A stretch of DNA of 40,871 nucleotides from an uncultured Erysipelotrichaceae bacterium. GTDB lineage: Bacteria > Bacillota_I > Bacilli_A > RF39 > UBA660. The notes under the pieces are model-generated. The model was given only the letters and a program-made list of their open reading frames with translations, made no database searches and was not told where the DNA came from. The position numbers and the translations under genes were made by a program. Below, in pieces: positions 1-7,344 of the stretch. Position 1 is the stretch's first letter; each line of letters begins with the position of its first letter. The DNA lies in contig CADCJS010000001.1 in NCBI GenBank assembly GCA_902801825.1, positions 1 through 40,871 on the forward strand. Reading direction: 5' to 3'.

Positions 1-753
1 TTTTTCTTCTAAGAAACCATCTAATATCATTAACTGATTTTTATACTCATGATTTTTTTTACCTTGTTCATTTATAATATCTTCATATTCAGTAACATAT
101 TCCAACATCTGATTATATTGTATTTCTATAGATTCTTTCTTTAAGTAATTTTTTAATGTACCAATAAAAATTATTATTAAAAATAAATAAATTGATAAAT
201 TTGACAAAAATTCAAGGTAATTATCCATAATATAGTAATTTTTAAATATTATAATAATTAAACTTGTTATTAAAATAAACATGATAATATAAATAAATGT
301 ATTTGAAATGTTATATTTTTTGATTTTTTTATTTAAATAATTGTTCTTAGAAATTAATACAATGAATAAAGAATTAATTATTGTAAATAATAAAGTATAT
401 CTTTCAAATATCGAACTTGTAATTAAATTTGAATTAATCAAAATTGATAAAAATATAGAAATTAAAAATTCACAAAAAATTGAAAAAATAAAGATTATAC
501 TTGAATAATATATGCTATTTTTCAGATTCTTTTTTAATAATAATAAATAACTTAAAAATACTATTATAATAAAATTTATAACCATTCTTTGTATACCTTC
601 ACTTATATTATAATTTATCATAGAAAATATGCAATATAAAATAAAAAAGAAAAAATAGTTCTTCTTTAAATTCTCTCCTGATATATTTTTTAATGCAAGC
701 ATTATTCCAAAAGATGTTATCATACAACTTGCTACTATATTAATCCAATACAT
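1..753 (-). CDS. AgrC-like membrane sensor histidine kinase, C-terminus cut off by window edge
   Basis: The gene reads open from an ATG at 753 to base 1, giving 251 residues without a stop. About residues 1-205 are very hydrophobic, with roughly six membrane segments. A helical linker follows, then NHEYKNQL, with the probable phosphoacceptor His at residue 235. This fits the H-box of the peptide-sensing HPK10 (AgrC/ComD/BlpH) kinases, where H-[DE]-x-[KR]-N is usual. The ATPase domain would lie beyond the window. The start overlaps the end of the upstream LytTR regulator by 14 bases, so the two are probably translationally coupled and form one two-component system. In this family the ligand is usually a processed peptide made by neighbouring genes. 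None is visible here and it may lie off the left edge. The partner assignment is firm; the ligand is unknown. Confidence 0.8.
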   Translation of the reverse strand, partial: MYWINIVASCMITSFGIMLALKNISGENLKKNYFFFFILYCIFSMINYNISEGIQRMVINFIIIVFLSYLLLLKKNLKNSIYYSSIIFIFSIFCEFLISIFLSILINSNLITSSIFERYTLLFTIINSLFIVLISKNNYLNKKIKKYNISNTFIYIIMFILITSLIIIIFKNYYIMDNYLEFLSNLSIYLFLIIIFIGTLKNYLKKESIEIQYNQMLEYVTEYEDIINEQGKKNHEYKNQLMILDGFLEEK

Positions 754-1453
754 AATTCATTAACTCCTTTTTATTAAGTGTTATATTTTCTATTGTTTCA
801 TTGTTATTAAATATTAATTGATTTTTAGATACACTATAGTTCTTTATATTTCTAGAGTTTATTATTAAACTTCTATTTATTTTTATGAATTCATTTGGTA
901 ATTGTGTTGATAAAGTATTTAATGGTTTACTTACTTTAAATTCCTTATCTTTTGTTTTAATAAGTGTTTTTCTTTCTACTTTATCAAAAAATAAATATAA
1001 TATTTCATTATATTTTAATTTATATTGATCATTTCTAATTTTAAAAACAAAGTCATTATTTTCTAAATAAATATTTAAAATATGATTTAATGATTTATAT
1101 AGATTGTTAGAATAATCATCAAATTTTGAAATAAAGTCAAATAACATTAATCTATCTTTAAATACTTGGGGAAATAATTCATAATGTGCGGTTGATATAA
1201 TAATAAAACTTTCCCAATCATTTTTTCTTATTAACCTTGCGATATCTATACCTGACTTTAAACCTAATTCAATATCTAAAATAAATACTTTTCTACCTGA
1301 ATTATCATTTATTATATCTAATAAATCATTATTATAACTATTAAACTCAAATATGTTATAATTTACATTATTTGAAAACATAACTTTATTTATAACAGAA
1401 ATATTTTTCTTTCTAATTATTTCGTTATCTTCACATACTATAAATTTTAACAT
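740..1453 (-). CDS. LytTR-family response regulator (AgrA-like)
   Basis: This 237-residue protein has a receiver domain at about 1-120 and a LytTR DNA-binding domain at about 140-235. In the receiver, the acidic pair E8/D9 lies near the N-terminus and the probable phosphoacceptor is D60 in FILDIELG. The LytTR domain carries the typical INRSLIIN stretch near residue 192. Proteins of this type bind direct repeats upstream of target genes when phosphorylated by an AgrC-like kinase. The partner kinase follows and overlaps by 14 bases. The start ATG has an AGGAG ribosome site and lies 10 bases after tagO, so the system appears to share a transcript with a wall polymer gene. Targets cannot be read from this window. 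Confidence 0.88.
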   Translation of the reverse strand: MLKFIVCEDNEIIRKKNISVINKVMFSNNVNYNIFEFNSYNNDLLDIINDNSGRKVFILDIELGLKSGIDIARLIRKNDWESFIIISTAHYELFPQVFKDRLMLFDFISKFDDYSNNLYKSLNHILNIYLENNDFVFKIRNDQYKLKYNEILYLFFDKVERKTLIKTKDKEFKVSKPLNTLSTQLPNEFIKINRSLIINSRNIKNYSVSKNQLIFNNNETIENITLNKKELMNYVLD

Positions 1454-1463
1454 TTTAAAACTC

Positions 1464-2510
1464 CTATTTTTCTATTTTCTTTTTCTTTTTATCAAATACT
1501 ATATTTGTTGTAAGAACAATCCATAATATCAATATTAATAAAATAGCATATACAATTTGTCCTAATTTTGGATTTTGTAAAACATATACTATTGAAGCGA
1601 TTGAAAATAATATTTGTATTAAATAAATTATTAAAACTGTTTTTACTTGTGATGAAGTTATTCTTAGTAATTGGTGATGAAGATGATTTTGATCTCCTTT
1701 TGTAGGTGATTCTTTTTTTAATAATCTTCTTACTATTGCAAAAAAAGTATCTAATATAGGAATTGCTAGTATTAAAATTGGAATAATTAAAGATGTTATA
1801 GTTACGTTTTTAAACCCTAATAAAGATACTACTGCAATTATATAACCTATAAACATTGAACCACTATTACCTAAAAATATCTTTGCTGGATGAAAATTAT
1901 ATACTAAGAATCCTAAAGTCGCACCTATCATTATTAAAGATAATGATGCATCTAATCCATTAAATGCTCCCATATAATTTATTATAATAGAAATAGTTAT
2001 GAAGAATATACTCGCTATACCACCTGCTAGTCCATCTAATCCATCTATAAAGTTTAAACTATTCATTAGTGCAACAATAAATATAATTGTTAAAAATGGA
2101 GCTAACGAACCAAAATTTATATATAATCCATATGCAGATACATCCTGCATTACAATATTTCCATAAAAAACTACTACTGCAGCAGAAGCTATTTGTCCAA
2201 TAAACTGAACTGATGCTGGTAATCTTTTTATATCATCAAATATACCAAATATAAGTATTATTATACCTCCAATTAATATAGAAATCATTTGAATAGTTTG
2301 TTGACAAAATAACATATATCCAAGTAAGAATCCTAGAAATATAGCAAAACCACCTAATTTAGGTATTATTTTTCCATGAATATGTCTTCCTCCTGGAATA
2401 TCTACAGCACCTATATGATAAGCTATTTTTTTAACTGATGGTACTATTAATACAACAAATAAAAATACAGTTAAAACTATTTTTAAATTTTCTAAAATAT
2501 TATTATTCAT
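1464..2510 (-). CDS. tagO: Undecaprenyl-phosphate GlcNAc-1-phosphate transferase (TagO/WecA type)
   Basis: This 348-residue polytopic membrane enzyme transfers a sugar-1-phosphate from a UDP-sugar to undecaprenyl phosphate, the first step of teichoic acid or another surface glycopolymer. Visible family motifs are FGIFDDIKRL near residue 90, the NFIDGLDGLAGG catalytic loop near 153, GNSGSMF near 214 and the HLHHQLL cytoplasmic loop near 277. About ten hydrophobic segments span the protein. These features place it in the MraY/WecA superfamily, and the HxHH loop favours TagO/WecA over MraY. The start ATG has a GGTGAG ribosome site. A terminator separates it from mbl upstream, while the LytTR regulator follows closely. 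Exact donor sugar specificity is inferred from the family. Confidence 0.9.
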   Translation of the reverse strand: MNNNILENLKIVLTVFLFVVLIVPSVKKIAYHIGAVDIPGGRHIHGKIIPKLGGFAIFLGFLLGYMLFCQQTIQMISILIGGIIILIFGIFDDIKRLPASVQFIGQIASAAVVVFYGNIVMQDVSAYGLYINFGSLAPFLTIIFIVALMNSLNFIDGLDGLAGGIASIFFITISIIINYMGAFNGLDASLSLIMIGATLGFLVYNFHPAKIFLGNSGSMFIGYIIAVVSLLGFKNVTITSLIIPILILAIPILDTFFAIVRRLLKKESPTKGDQNHLHHQLLRITSSQVKTVLIIYLIQILFSIASIVYVLQNPKLGQIVYAILLILILWIVLTTNIVFDKKKKKIEK

Positions 2511-2544
2511 ATTCTCACCATTTACATTATATCATATAAGAAAA

Positions 2545-2572
2545 TGAAAAAAAATAAGTATAAACTTATTTT
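2545..2572 (-). terminator. Rho-independent terminator after mbl
   Basis: On the minus strand a 9-base stem (AAAATAAGT paired with ACTTATTTT) with a 4-base loop is followed by a run of eight T. The mbl stop codon lies inside the upstream arm. Confidence 0.75.
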
Positions 2573-3555
2573 TCTAATAATTTTATATTATCTAACATTA
2601 TTCCAGTACCATCTACTACACATGTTAATGGAGAAGATGAAATAATAATAGGTACATTTAATTCTTTTTTTAATAGTTTATCTAATCCTTTTAATAATGC
2701 TCCTCCACCTGTTACTGTAATTCCATTAATAGCAATATCAGCAGATAATTCTGGTAAAGTTGTTTCTAATACGCATTTAACTCCATTTATTATTTCATTT
2801 ATACAAGGATTTAAAGCATCAGATATTTCATCAGAATTAATTACTTTAGAAGAAGGTAATCCTGTTTCAAGATTTCTTCCTTTAATTGTTATTTTTTCTT
2901 TTTTCTCTTCTTTAAAAACATTACCTATTTTTATTTTTATTTCTTCTGCAGTTCTTTCTCCTACTAATAATTTATATTTTTCTTTTATATAGTTTATTAT
3001 TTTTTGATCAAAAGTATTACCTGCGATTTTTAAAGATTTACTTGTTACTATATCTCCTAATGATAATACAGCAATATCTGTTGTTCCTCCACCAATATCT
3101 ATAATCATATTACCTACTGGTTTTGAAATATCTATTCCTGCACCTACTGCTGCTACTTTTGGTTCTTCTTCTATATATACTTTTTTAGCACCAGTTGATT
3201 CAGCAACATCTTTTATTGCTTCTTTTTCAACTTGTGTTATATTTGCTGGACAACATATTAATATTCTAGGTTTTGTAAAAGATGTTTTGTTTAATACTTT
3301 TTTTAAATATTCTTTTAACATTCCAGCGGTTAATTCAAAATCTGCGATTACTCCATCTTTAAGTGGTTTTACTGCAGATATTTTTAATGGTGTTCTACCT
3401 AACATTTTATATGCATCATTACCTACTGCTAATATTTTTCTAGATTCATTATCTATAGCAACAACACTAGGTTCATTTAATACAATTCCTTCTCCTTTTA
3501 CATATATTAATATATTTGCTGTTCCTAAATCTATTCCTATATCTTTACCTATCAT
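2566..3555 (-). CDS. mbl: MreB-family actin-like cell shape protein (Mbl)
   Basis: This 329-residue bacterial actin forms membrane-associated filaments that direct lateral wall synthesis. The phosphate-1 loop is DIGIDLGTAN at residues 5-14, the phosphate-2 loop is IIDIGGGTTD near 150 and the adenosine motif is VTGGGALLKG near 280. PLKDGVIADFE near 64 is diagnostic of MreB and Mbl. Length is normal for the family. The start ATG follows an AGGAG site. It stands directly after spoIIQ, as mbl follows the spoIID-spoIIQ region in B. subtilis, so synteny favours Mbl over MreB or MreBH. The small spoIIID gene found just before mbl in B. subtilis is absent, leaving an 8-base gap. Paralogue identity is inferred; the family is certain. 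Confidence 0.9.
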   Translation of the reverse strand: MIGKDIGIDLGTANILIYVKGEGIVLNEPSVVAIDNESRKILAVGNDAYKMLGRTPLKISAVKPLKDGVIADFELTAGMLKEYLKKVLNKTSFTKPRILICCPANITQVEKEAIKDVAESTGAKKVYIEEEPKVAAVGAGIDISKPVGNMIIDIGGGTTDIAVLSLGDIVTSKSLKIAGNTFDQKIINYIKEKYKLLVGERTAEEIKIKIGNVFKEEKKEKITIKGRNLETGLPSSKVINSDEISDALNPCINEIINGVKCVLETTLPELSADIAINGITVTGGGALLKGLDKLLKKELNVPIIISSSPLTCVVDGTGIMLDNIKLLEK

Positions 3556-3563
3556 ATATACTC

Positions 3564-4190
3564 CTATAATTCATTGATTTTCTTATCAAAGAATAATTCC
3601 GGATTTTGATATTTTCCATCTTTTATTATTTCAAATAATAATGAATTATTTAAATCTTGGTCAATATTAATTTTAGAACTTTTTCCAATTATTTCATTTT
3701 GATTTATATTTTGACCTTCTTTTACTTTAATATCTTTTAACCCCGAATAGTTAGCAATTAGGTTATTCATATATGTAATTTCTACAACATTTCCTAGAGT
3801 TTTATCTTCTTTAATATTAGTAACTTTTCCATCTAAAATTGAAACAACATCAAACTCTTTATCTGAACTATATATAATACCAGAATTTTGAATATAAGTA
3901 TCTTTATAATATATAATAGATTTTATTTTTTCTTCTAAAGAAGAATCTTTATCATAAAATTTTTTATATATGTTTATATTATCAGATTGAAAAGGTTTAA
4001 TAATAATATCATCTTCTTTTAAAACAGGTAATGCATCTTTAATAATTGATTTATTTACAAATACAAAATCTTTAAAATCATTCATATTCTTTTCTTTAAA
4101 ATTTAATAATGCTATACTTAATAATAAAATAGATAATGTAGTTCCATACAATATTGGTTTAACAAACCATTTTAATTTTCTTTTATTCAT
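3564..4190 (-). CDS. spoIIQ: SpoIIQ-like forespore membrane protein with degenerate LytM domain
   Basis: The 208-residue protein has a short basic N-terminus, one membrane segment at about residues 9-28 and a C-terminal LytM/M23 fold ending in EIIKDGKYQNPELFF. In spore formers SpoIIQ on the forespore side binds SpoIIIAH across the intermembrane space during engulfment. In active M23 enzymes a metal-binding His and Asp begin the domain and an HxH motif ends it. Here the corresponding stretches read NSGIIYSS and SLLFEI, so both metal sites appear lost, implying a structural role. The identity rests on domain layout and position directly after spoIID. The start was placed at the ATG preceded by GAGGTG; a longer reading begins 48 bases upstream without a ribosome site. 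A generic inactive M23 protein is the alternative. Confidence 0.78.
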   Translation of the reverse strand: MNKRKLKWFVKPILYGTTLSILLLSIALLNFKEKNMNDFKDFVFVNKSIIKDALPVLKEDDIIIKPFQSDNINIYKKFYDKDSSLEEKIKSIIYYKDTYIQNSGIIYSSDKEFDVVSILDGKVTNIKEDKTLGNVVEITYMNNLIANYSGLKDIKVKEGQNINQNEIIGKSSKINIDQDLNNSLLFEIIKDGKYQNPELFFDKKINEL

Positions 4191-4241
4191 ATTATTCACC
4201 TCATTATAATTTTGGTAAATAATTTGATTTTTATACATAAT

Positions 4242-5168
4242 TTATAATTTTTTTAATTCAGTACCTTGATAATAATATTTTAATATTTCTACATATGATT
4301 TTTTTTGTTTTGCTAATGCATTTGCACCATATTGACTTAAACCTACACCATGTCCAAATCCTTTTGTAGTTATCTGTATATTATCTCCTTCATCAACAAT
4401 ATTAAAGTCATTAGATCTTAAACTTAATAATGATTGAACTTTTCTACCAGTAAATTCATTATTATTAATAGATATGTTTAGAATTCTATTTGATTCTGAT
4501 CTAATTACATTAGATATTACTAATTGATCATTATAATTTATATTTAATTTTTCATAAAATTCTTTTTTAGATAAAGTAATTGTTTTTTCAAATGAACTAT
4601 TTTCATTTTGATCAAATGAACTATCTACCTTTTTTAAATATGGTAAATCTTCTCCAAATACATTTTTATTGTCTTCAGTATATCCATTAGAGGTGGAAAA
4701 AAAGAAAGCATATATAAAATCTCCATCATAAGAAATATATTCTCCTTTTGTAGTATTTATTGCTTCTTTAATTTTTTTTATATTACTTTCATAATTTTTT
4801 TGCCATTTATTACGTAATTCTTCATCACTTTGATATACTTGAGAAGATACTGTTGTTGTTACATCATAATCTTTATCTTTATTATTTTTCATTTGTTTTA
4901 ATGCATATGTTCTAGCTGCGACTGCTTGTGCTTTTAATGCTTCTTTTTCAAAATAAACTGGTACCTCTGCACTAACAACTCCAACTAAATATTCTTCTAA
5001 ATCTAAATTAATAATATTATTATCTTTTGTTAGTACTCTTATATTATTATTTTTTTTATTATTAATAAAACCTGAAATGATAATATTTTCTTTATAATAA
5101 AAAAAATAGTTAATAATCAAAAAAGGAATACTAACTATAATCAAAGTATTTATTATTATTTTATTCAA
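4242..5168 (-). CDS. spoIID: Stage II sporulation protein D, peptidoglycan lytic transglycosylase
   Basis: SpoIID cleaves glycan strands and, with SpoIIP and SpoIIM, drives membrane migration during engulfment. The 308-residue reading has an N-terminal membrane anchor (about residues 4-22) and the family core LEEYLVGVVSAEVP, where E68 matches the essential catalytic glutamate. QAVAARTYAL, a STSNGYTE stretch and the C-terminal GHGVGLSQYGA motif follow, all hallmarks of the SpoIID domain. The likely start is TTG at 5168, five bases after AGGTGAT; a GTG at 5177 lies inside that ribosome site. It is followed by spoIIQ with a 51-base gap. The same pair order occurs in B. subtilis after a murA gene, also seen nearby here. 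SpoIID-domain proteins exist outside sporulation (LytB), but the context argues for the spore role. Confidence 0.9.
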   Translation of the reverse strand: MNKIIINTLIIVSIPFLIINYFFYYKENIIISGFINNKKNNNIRVLTKDNNIINLDLEEYLVGVVSAEVPVYFEKEALKAQAVAARTYALKQMKNNKDKDYDVTTTVSSQVYQSDEELRNKWQKNYESNIKKIKEAINTTKGEYISYDGDFIYAFFFSTSNGYTEDNKNVFGEDLPYLKKVDSSFDQNENSSFEKTITLSKKEFYEKLNINYNDQLVISNVIRSESNRILNISINNNEFTGRKVQSLLSLRSNDFNIVDEGDNIQITTKGFGHGVGLSQYGANALAKQKKSYVEILKYYYQGTELKKL

Positions 5169-5198
5169 ATATATCACCTATATAAATATATGATATTA

Positions 5199-5627
5199 TT
5201 ATTTTATATATTCATCTACTTGTTTTACTCTTGAGATATAAGGTTCAGTATTTTTAAAAGAAGTATTTATAAATGCTTTTATTATTTTTAATGCTTTTCT
5301 TTTACACATTTTTCCTGAAATAGCTATTACATTAGCATTATTATCTTCTCTAGTTACAATTGCTTCTTTTACATTATTTACTTTTGCACATCTAATACCT
5401 TTTACTTTATTACAAGCAATACTCATACCTATGCCACTTTTACATATTGCTATTCCAAGTAAATCTTCTTTTACAACATACTCTGATAGTTTAAACGCAT
5501 ATTCAACATGATTACATCTTTCTTTAGAAAAACAACCTAAGTCTTTTATTTCATATTCTTTTAATGCTTTTTTTAAATATTCTTTTAATTCATAACCTCC
5601 ATGATCACTACAAATTGCAATTTTCAT
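5199..5627 (-). CDS. rpiB: Ribose-5-phosphate isomerase B / RpiB-LacAB family sugar-phosphate isomerase
   Basis: This 142-residue cytoplasmic enzyme family interconverts ribose-5-phosphate and ribulose-5-phosphate in the pentose phosphate pathway. The N-terminal MKIAICSDHGGYELK and the central ICKSGIGMSIACNK are the substrate phosphate and active-site segments. The Cys in the IC-x2-GIGMS motif is the usual catalytic base. DNNANVIAISG matches the family HNDANVLALG block, with Asp replacing the usual His. The usual DYPDYA stretch reads NHVEYA. These changes leave open another aldose-ketose specificity, such as allose-6-phosphate or a LacAB-type substrate. A strong GAGGTG ribosome site precedes the ATG. 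It lies between rpmE and spoIID without an obvious functional link. Confidence 0.85.
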   Translation of the reverse strand: MKIAICSDHGGYELKEYLKKALKEYEIKDLGCFSKERCNHVEYAFKLSEYVVKEDLLGIAICKSGIGMSIACNKVKGIRCAKVNNVKEAIVTREDNNANVIAISGKMCKRKALKIIKAFINTSFKNTEPYISRVKQVDEYIK

Positions 5628-5660
5628 ATTTTCACCTCTATTATTAGTATATCATTTAAA

Positions 5661-5697
5661 TAAAATAAAAACAATTAGATTAATTTCTAATTGTTTT
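5661..5697 (-). terminator. Rho-independent terminator after rpmE
   Basis: On the minus strand an 11-base perfect stem (arms 5687-5697 and 5668-5678) with an 8-base loop is followed by a T-rich tail. The rpmE stop codon lies in the first arm. Confidence 0.85.
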
Positions 5698-5899
5698 CAG
5701 TTTTAAAACCATATTTTTTATTAAATTTATCTACATTGCTTGATTTAGATGCTCTTGTTTGTGTACCAGTATAGAATGGATGACATTTAGAACATACTTC
5801 AACACGAATTTCATCTTTTGTAGATTTAGTTTCAAAAGTTTCACCGCATGCACAGATTACTTTTGAATCTTTATATAAACTTTCTCTTTTATTAGCCAT
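5687..5899 (-). CDS. rpmE: 50S ribosomal protein L31, zinc-binding type
   Basis: The 70-residue protein has the C+ form of L31: CACGETFET near residue 16 and [12 protein letters not shown] near 37, supplying four cysteines for zinc. The C-terminal [11 protein letters not shown] block is conserved. L31 sits at the central protuberance and bridges the subunits. The start was placed at the ATG after GAGGAGA; a longer reading from 5947 would begin inside a hairpin leader and has no ribosome site. The N-terminus is slightly longer than in B. subtilis. It has its own promoter and terminator, and a hairpin lies just before the ribosome site, which may regulate it. Confidence 0.95.
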   Translation of the reverse strand: MANKRESLYKDSKVICACGETFETKSTKDEIRVEVCSKCHPFYTGTQTRASKSSNVDKFNKKYGFKTENN

Positions 5900-5917
5900 A
5901 TCTATTCTCCTCTCGCC

Positions 5918-5935
5918 ATAACTATAAATAGTTAT
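5918..5935 (-). promoter_or_regulatory. Inverted repeat in the rpmE leader
   Basis: A perfect 8-base inverted repeat (ATAACTAT and ATAGTTAT separated by 2 bases) lies between the predicted transcription start near 5951 and the GAGGAG ribosome site. It could be a small RNA hairpin for autoregulation by L31 or a protein operator. The symmetry is seen; the function is inferred. Confidence 0.4.
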
Positions 5936-5957
5936 AGAATTTTTCAAAATCTACTAT

Positions 5958-5986
5958 ATTTTATCAAATTACTTATTATATTGCAA
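5958..5986 (-). promoter_or_regulatory. Sigma-A type promoter for rpmE
   Basis: On the minus strand TTGCAA (5981-5986) and TAAAAT (5958-5963) are separated by 17 bases. The start would give a leader of about 50 bases. It lies right after the murA stop codon. Confidence 0.55.
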
Positions 5987-5994
5987 GTGTTTTT

Positions 5995-7242
5995 TTAAAG
6001 TAAAGATATTTCTCCACCTATAGAAGATATTTTTTTAACTATGTGTTCATATCCCCTCAATATATAATCAGCATTATTTATTGTTGTTTCTCCACTTGCG
6101 ATTAATGCTGCGACAACTAAACCTGCACCTGCTCTTAAATCTGTTGCATTTACTTCACAACCACTTAAATTATTAGGACCTTTTATAATTGCTTTATTTC
6201 CGTTCACTTCTATATTTGCACCCATTTTTATTAATTCAAATAGATTATTAAATCTATTTTCATATATATTTTCTTTAATAGTACTTTGTCCTTTTGCGAT
6301 ACACATTAAACTTGCAAATACTTGTTGTAAATCTGTTGGAAATCCAGGATAAACAAGTGTTTTAATACTTGTTGCTTTTAATTTATTTACTTTTGATATT
6401 ATTACATAATCATCATTAACTTCTATTTCAGCACCCATTTCATCTAATTTTTCTAAAACTGTTGAAATATGCTGTGGAATAATGTTTTCTATTTTTAATT
6501 TATCACCTAAAGCTGCTCCCATAATTATATAAGTACCTGCTTCAATTCTATCTGGAATAACTTCAGTAAAACAAGAATGAAGTTTTTCAACTCCTACTAT
6601 TTTGATTGTTTCAGTTCCTGCTCCCTTTATTCTAGCACCCATATTATTTAAAAATGTTGCAACATTTACTATTTCAGGTTCTTTAGCAGCGTTTTCAATT
6701 ATTGTTTTTCCTTTTGCCATAACAGCAGCATACATTATATTAATAGTTGCTCCTACACTAGCAAAGTCTAAATATATTTTATTTCCTTTAAGTTCTTCTG
6801 CATCTATTATTACTTTATTTTCTGTTTCAGTTATAGTTGCTCCTAATGCTTTAAATCCTTTTAAATGTAAATCTATAGGTCTATTTCCTATAGTACAACC
6901 TCCTGGCATACTAATTTCAACATGTTTATATCTACTTAACATTGAACCCATAAAATAATAAGACGCCCTTAATTTAGATGACATATTCTTAGTTATTTCT
7001 TTATTTACCATATCTTTTGATTTTATTTTAATAATATCATTTTTTTTTGAATAATCAACATTTAAATATTTTAATATATTTTCTAATGCTTTAACATCAG
7101 AAATATCTGGAACATTACTAATAATTACTTCTTCATCTGTTAATATTGCACCTGGAATTAATGCAACTATACTATTCTTAGCTCCACCAATACTTATAGT
7201 TCCAGATAATGTATTACCACCATTTATTTTTATACTATGCAT
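5995..7242 (-). CDS. murA: UDP-N-acetylglucosamine 1-carboxyvinyltransferase
   Basis: MurA transfers enolpyruvate from PEP to UDP-GlcNAc, the first committed step of peptidoglycan synthesis. The 415-residue protein shows the substrate-binding GGAKNS near residue 19 and the PGGCTIGNRPIDLHLKG loop, where C116 is the fosfomycin-sensitive catalytic cysteine. LRAGAGLVVAALIA appears near the C-terminus. Length is normal. The start was placed at the ATG behind AGGTGGAG; the GTG four codons upstream lies inside that ribosome site. A terminator precedes it and rpmE follows with its own promoter, so it may be transcribed alone or with rpmE. Two MurA paralogues are common in Bacillota, and this window cannot tell which one this is, although proximity to spoIID resembles B. 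subtilis murAA. Confidence 0.95.
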   Translation of the reverse strand: MHSIKINGGNTLSGTISIGGAKNSIVALIPGAILTDEEVIISNVPDISDVKALENILKYLNVDYSKKNDIIKIKSKDMVNKEITKNMSSKLRASYYFMGSMLSRYKHVEISMPGGCTIGNRPIDLHLKGFKALGATITETENKVIIDAEELKGNKIYLDFASVGATINIMYAAVMAKGKTIIENAAKEPEIVNVATFLNNMGARIKGAGTETIKIVGVEKLHSCFTEVIPDRIEAGTYIIMGAALGDKLKIENIIPQHISTVLEKLDEMGAEIEVNDDYVIISKVNKLKATSIKTLVYPGFPTDLQQVFASLMCIAKGQSTIKENIYENRFNNLFELIKMGANIEVNGNKAIIKGPNNLSGCEVNATDLRAGAGLVVAALIASGETTINNADYILRGYEHIVKKISSIGGEISLL

Positions 7243-7311
7243 TTTCTTCTCCACCTATTTAATAATATTTAAATTTTTGTTATTTACTACATAATTTTAT
7301 CACATTATTAA

Positions 7312-7344
7312 AAATAAAAAAAGCACTAGTTTAACTAGATGCTT
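7312..7344 (-). terminator. Rho-independent terminator after the lipoprotein gene
   Basis: On the minus strand AAGCATCTAGT pairs with ACTAGTGCTT, with one bulged base and a 3-base loop, followed by a T7 tract. It lies at the lipoprotein stop codon. Confidence 0.8.

Noticed and set aside
6602-6958. 118-codon open frame opposite murA
   Set aside because: It runs antisense to the catalytic region of murA and looks like a shadow of codon bias.
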